Shown here: positions 13,269-13,715 of the stretch, in pieces
Numbering within the stretch: the first letter of the stretch is position 1
Layout of the letters: every line of letters begins with the position of its first letter
NCBI GenBank assembly: GCA_023443455.1
Contig: JAEZUE010000086.1
Span: forward strand, 1-13,715
From: Verrucomicrobiota bacterium
GTDB lineage: Bacteria > Verrucomicrobiota > Verrucomicrobiia > Opitutales > Opitutaceae
Direction of reading: 5' to 3'
DNA length: 13,715 bases
Position numbers and translations under genes: made by a program
The notes under the pieces: generated by a model
Databases searched by the model: none
The model's input: only the letters and a program-made list of their open reading frames with translations
What the model was told of the DNA's origin: nothing

Positions 13269-13302
13269 TGTGACACAATGAGGTGCCACATCGGCCTGTC
13301 AA
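13269..13302 (-). promoter_or_regulatory. Toxin-antitoxin promoter with overlapping palindromic operator
   Basis: On the minus strand a perfect -35 hexamer TTGACA occupies 13302-13297. After 16 bp a weak -10 (CATTGT, 13280-13275) follows. Over it lies an imperfect palindrome TGTGGCAC, CTCATT, GTGTCACA (13290-13269), in which 7 of 8 arm positions match. A dimeric antitoxin bound there would cover the -10 and the start codon, as expected for autorepression. The predicted start of transcription falls within a base or two of the ATG. The assignment is by eye. Confidence 0.5.
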
Positions 13303-13421
13303 TCCGGTGCGCCCCCACCCGCAACGCTCCTCACGACCCAGTTCAGGCCCGCCGACGAAACACAAAACGCCGCCCGGTGAAGTTGGACCACGTCTGCGAC
13401 TGGTCCAGTTTGGAGGTCGGC
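13303..13421. other. Upstream flank of the toxin-antitoxin operon
   Basis: No gene is supported. One inverted repeat, TGGACCA, CGTCTGCGAC, TGGTCCA (13384-13407), stands out as a 7-bp stem. It is over 100 bp from the antitoxin start, so a role in that operon is doubtful. A composite repeat begins right after it. Confidence 0.35.
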
Positions 13422-13640
13422 CGTGGCGCAGCGATTCCGAGCTAGGGCGAACCGTCCCCGGTGAGCCGTGGCTGGGCGACGAAGTCGCTCAGCCGTAGTC
13501 ATTCGAGTCGAGTGACGAGGGGCGAGCGTCGAGGGCCGGAGTTTCGGCGGCAGATCGAGAGCCCCTCCGGGCAATCGCCTTGTGCACAATTGGATTGGCG
13601 CTCGCCACTCGACGCTCGCCTCTCGACCGCATCATCACGT
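13422..13640 (+). repeat. Composite modular repeat, copy 4 (B-connector-C subtype I)
   Basis: It starts with CGTGGCGCAGCGATTCCGAG, shared with 11841 onward but lacking 13 bp of the hairpin there. Module B is at 13445-13461. The connector GGCTGGGCGAC-GAA-GTCGCTCAGCC (13470-13494) is an 11-bp stem with one G-T pair. Module C subtype I is 13496-13640, closely matching 5521-5672. Its heptad arms GGCGAGCGTCGAG (13521-13533) and CTCGACGCTCGCC (13608-13620) are perfect inverted copies, so the unit can extrude as a long hairpin. Module A is absent. Confidence 0.8.
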
Positions 13641-13663
13641 TCAGTTCGAGCCGGTTTTGTTGT

Positions 13664-13702
13664 GGCGGAACTCGCCGCGTAAAAGGTTCCGCCTCACGCG
13701 GC
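13664..13702. repeat. Two interleaved perfect inverted repeats
   Basis: GGCGGAAC (13664-13671) pairs with GTTCCGCC (13686-13693), and GCCGCGT (13674-13680) pairs with ACGCGGC (13696-13702). The stems overlap in pseudoknot order. The last connecting loop is only 2 nt, so the two stems more likely form as alternatives. The window ends 13 bp later, so what this belongs to is unknown. Confidence 0.55.
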
Positions 13703-13715
13703 TTGGGCTGCCAAG

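Noticed and set aside
10986..13640. CRISPR array
   Set aside because: The repeats are spaced irregularly, differ in module content, have no uniform spacers, and no cas gene is present.
13664..13693. Integron attC site
   Set aside because: GGCGGAAC/GTTCCGCC does not fit the RYYYAAC/GTTRRRY core sites, and there are no cassettes or integrase.
1..13715. tRNA, rRNA or a classical insertion sequence
   Set aside because: No cloverleaf with a TTCRA-type arm, no rRNA-like stretch and no transposase fragment were recognised on either strand. The repeats are non-coding.

Overview
The window is GC-rich bacterial DNA with dense coding, high-GC third codon positions and almost no Shine-Dalgarno sequences (ten of eleven chosen starts lack one; many read CC-ATG or CCC-ATG). 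These traits, together with a MASE1/LytS-type kinase, an EpsL/BBP2-type barrel and islands of degenerate 7-bp repeats, would fit a Verrucomicrobia (Opitutaceae-like) genome. That placement is an inference, because the window holds no phylogenetic marker, rRNA or tRNA.

Layout. Positions 1-44 hold the first 14 codons of a minus-strand gene that leaves the window. Positions 425-1753 (minus) encode a class II Fic AMP-transferase with a C-terminal winged helix. It is followed by an intrinsic terminator and preceded by a striking array of five CTACTAAT/ATTAGTAG boxes (1769-1847). On the other side of the array is a divergent SGNH esterase (1930-2589). Positions 2903-5517 encode a two-component system whose genes overlap by 4 bp: a MASE1-PAS-LytS-type histidine kinase and a LytTR response regulator.

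Positions 6068-10925 form a compact polysaccharide secretion cluster. It encodes a secreted Ala-rich protein, an outer-membrane beta-barrel, a short Wza-like export protein (Poly_export + SLBB) and a Wzc-like co-polymerase/tyrosine kinase with a Tyr-rich tail. No glycosyltransferase, flippase or polymerase is present here. The regulator pair just upstream is a plausible but unproven controller of the cluster.

From 10926 on, the DNA is accessory in character. It holds a VanZ-like gene (11271-11765, minus), a Phd-type antitoxin and PIN/VapC toxin pair (12591-13267, minus), and large blocks of interspersed repeats between them. The repeats form one modular family, always in the same orientation and order: a heptad A/C-rich module (A), a GGGCGAACCGTCCCCGG module (B), a GAA-loop hairpin connector, then a palindromic module with GTCGAGTGACGAG-type heptads (C). 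Members lie at 5521-5672, 10941-11293, 11841-12029, 12213-12590 and 13422-13640. Module C abuts the 3' end of several genes, and the distal end of one copy supplies the stop codon and last residues of the VanZ gene.

The two items most worth following up are the Fic-linked operator array and this modular repeat family, including hairpin-sized insertions or deletions between its copies.
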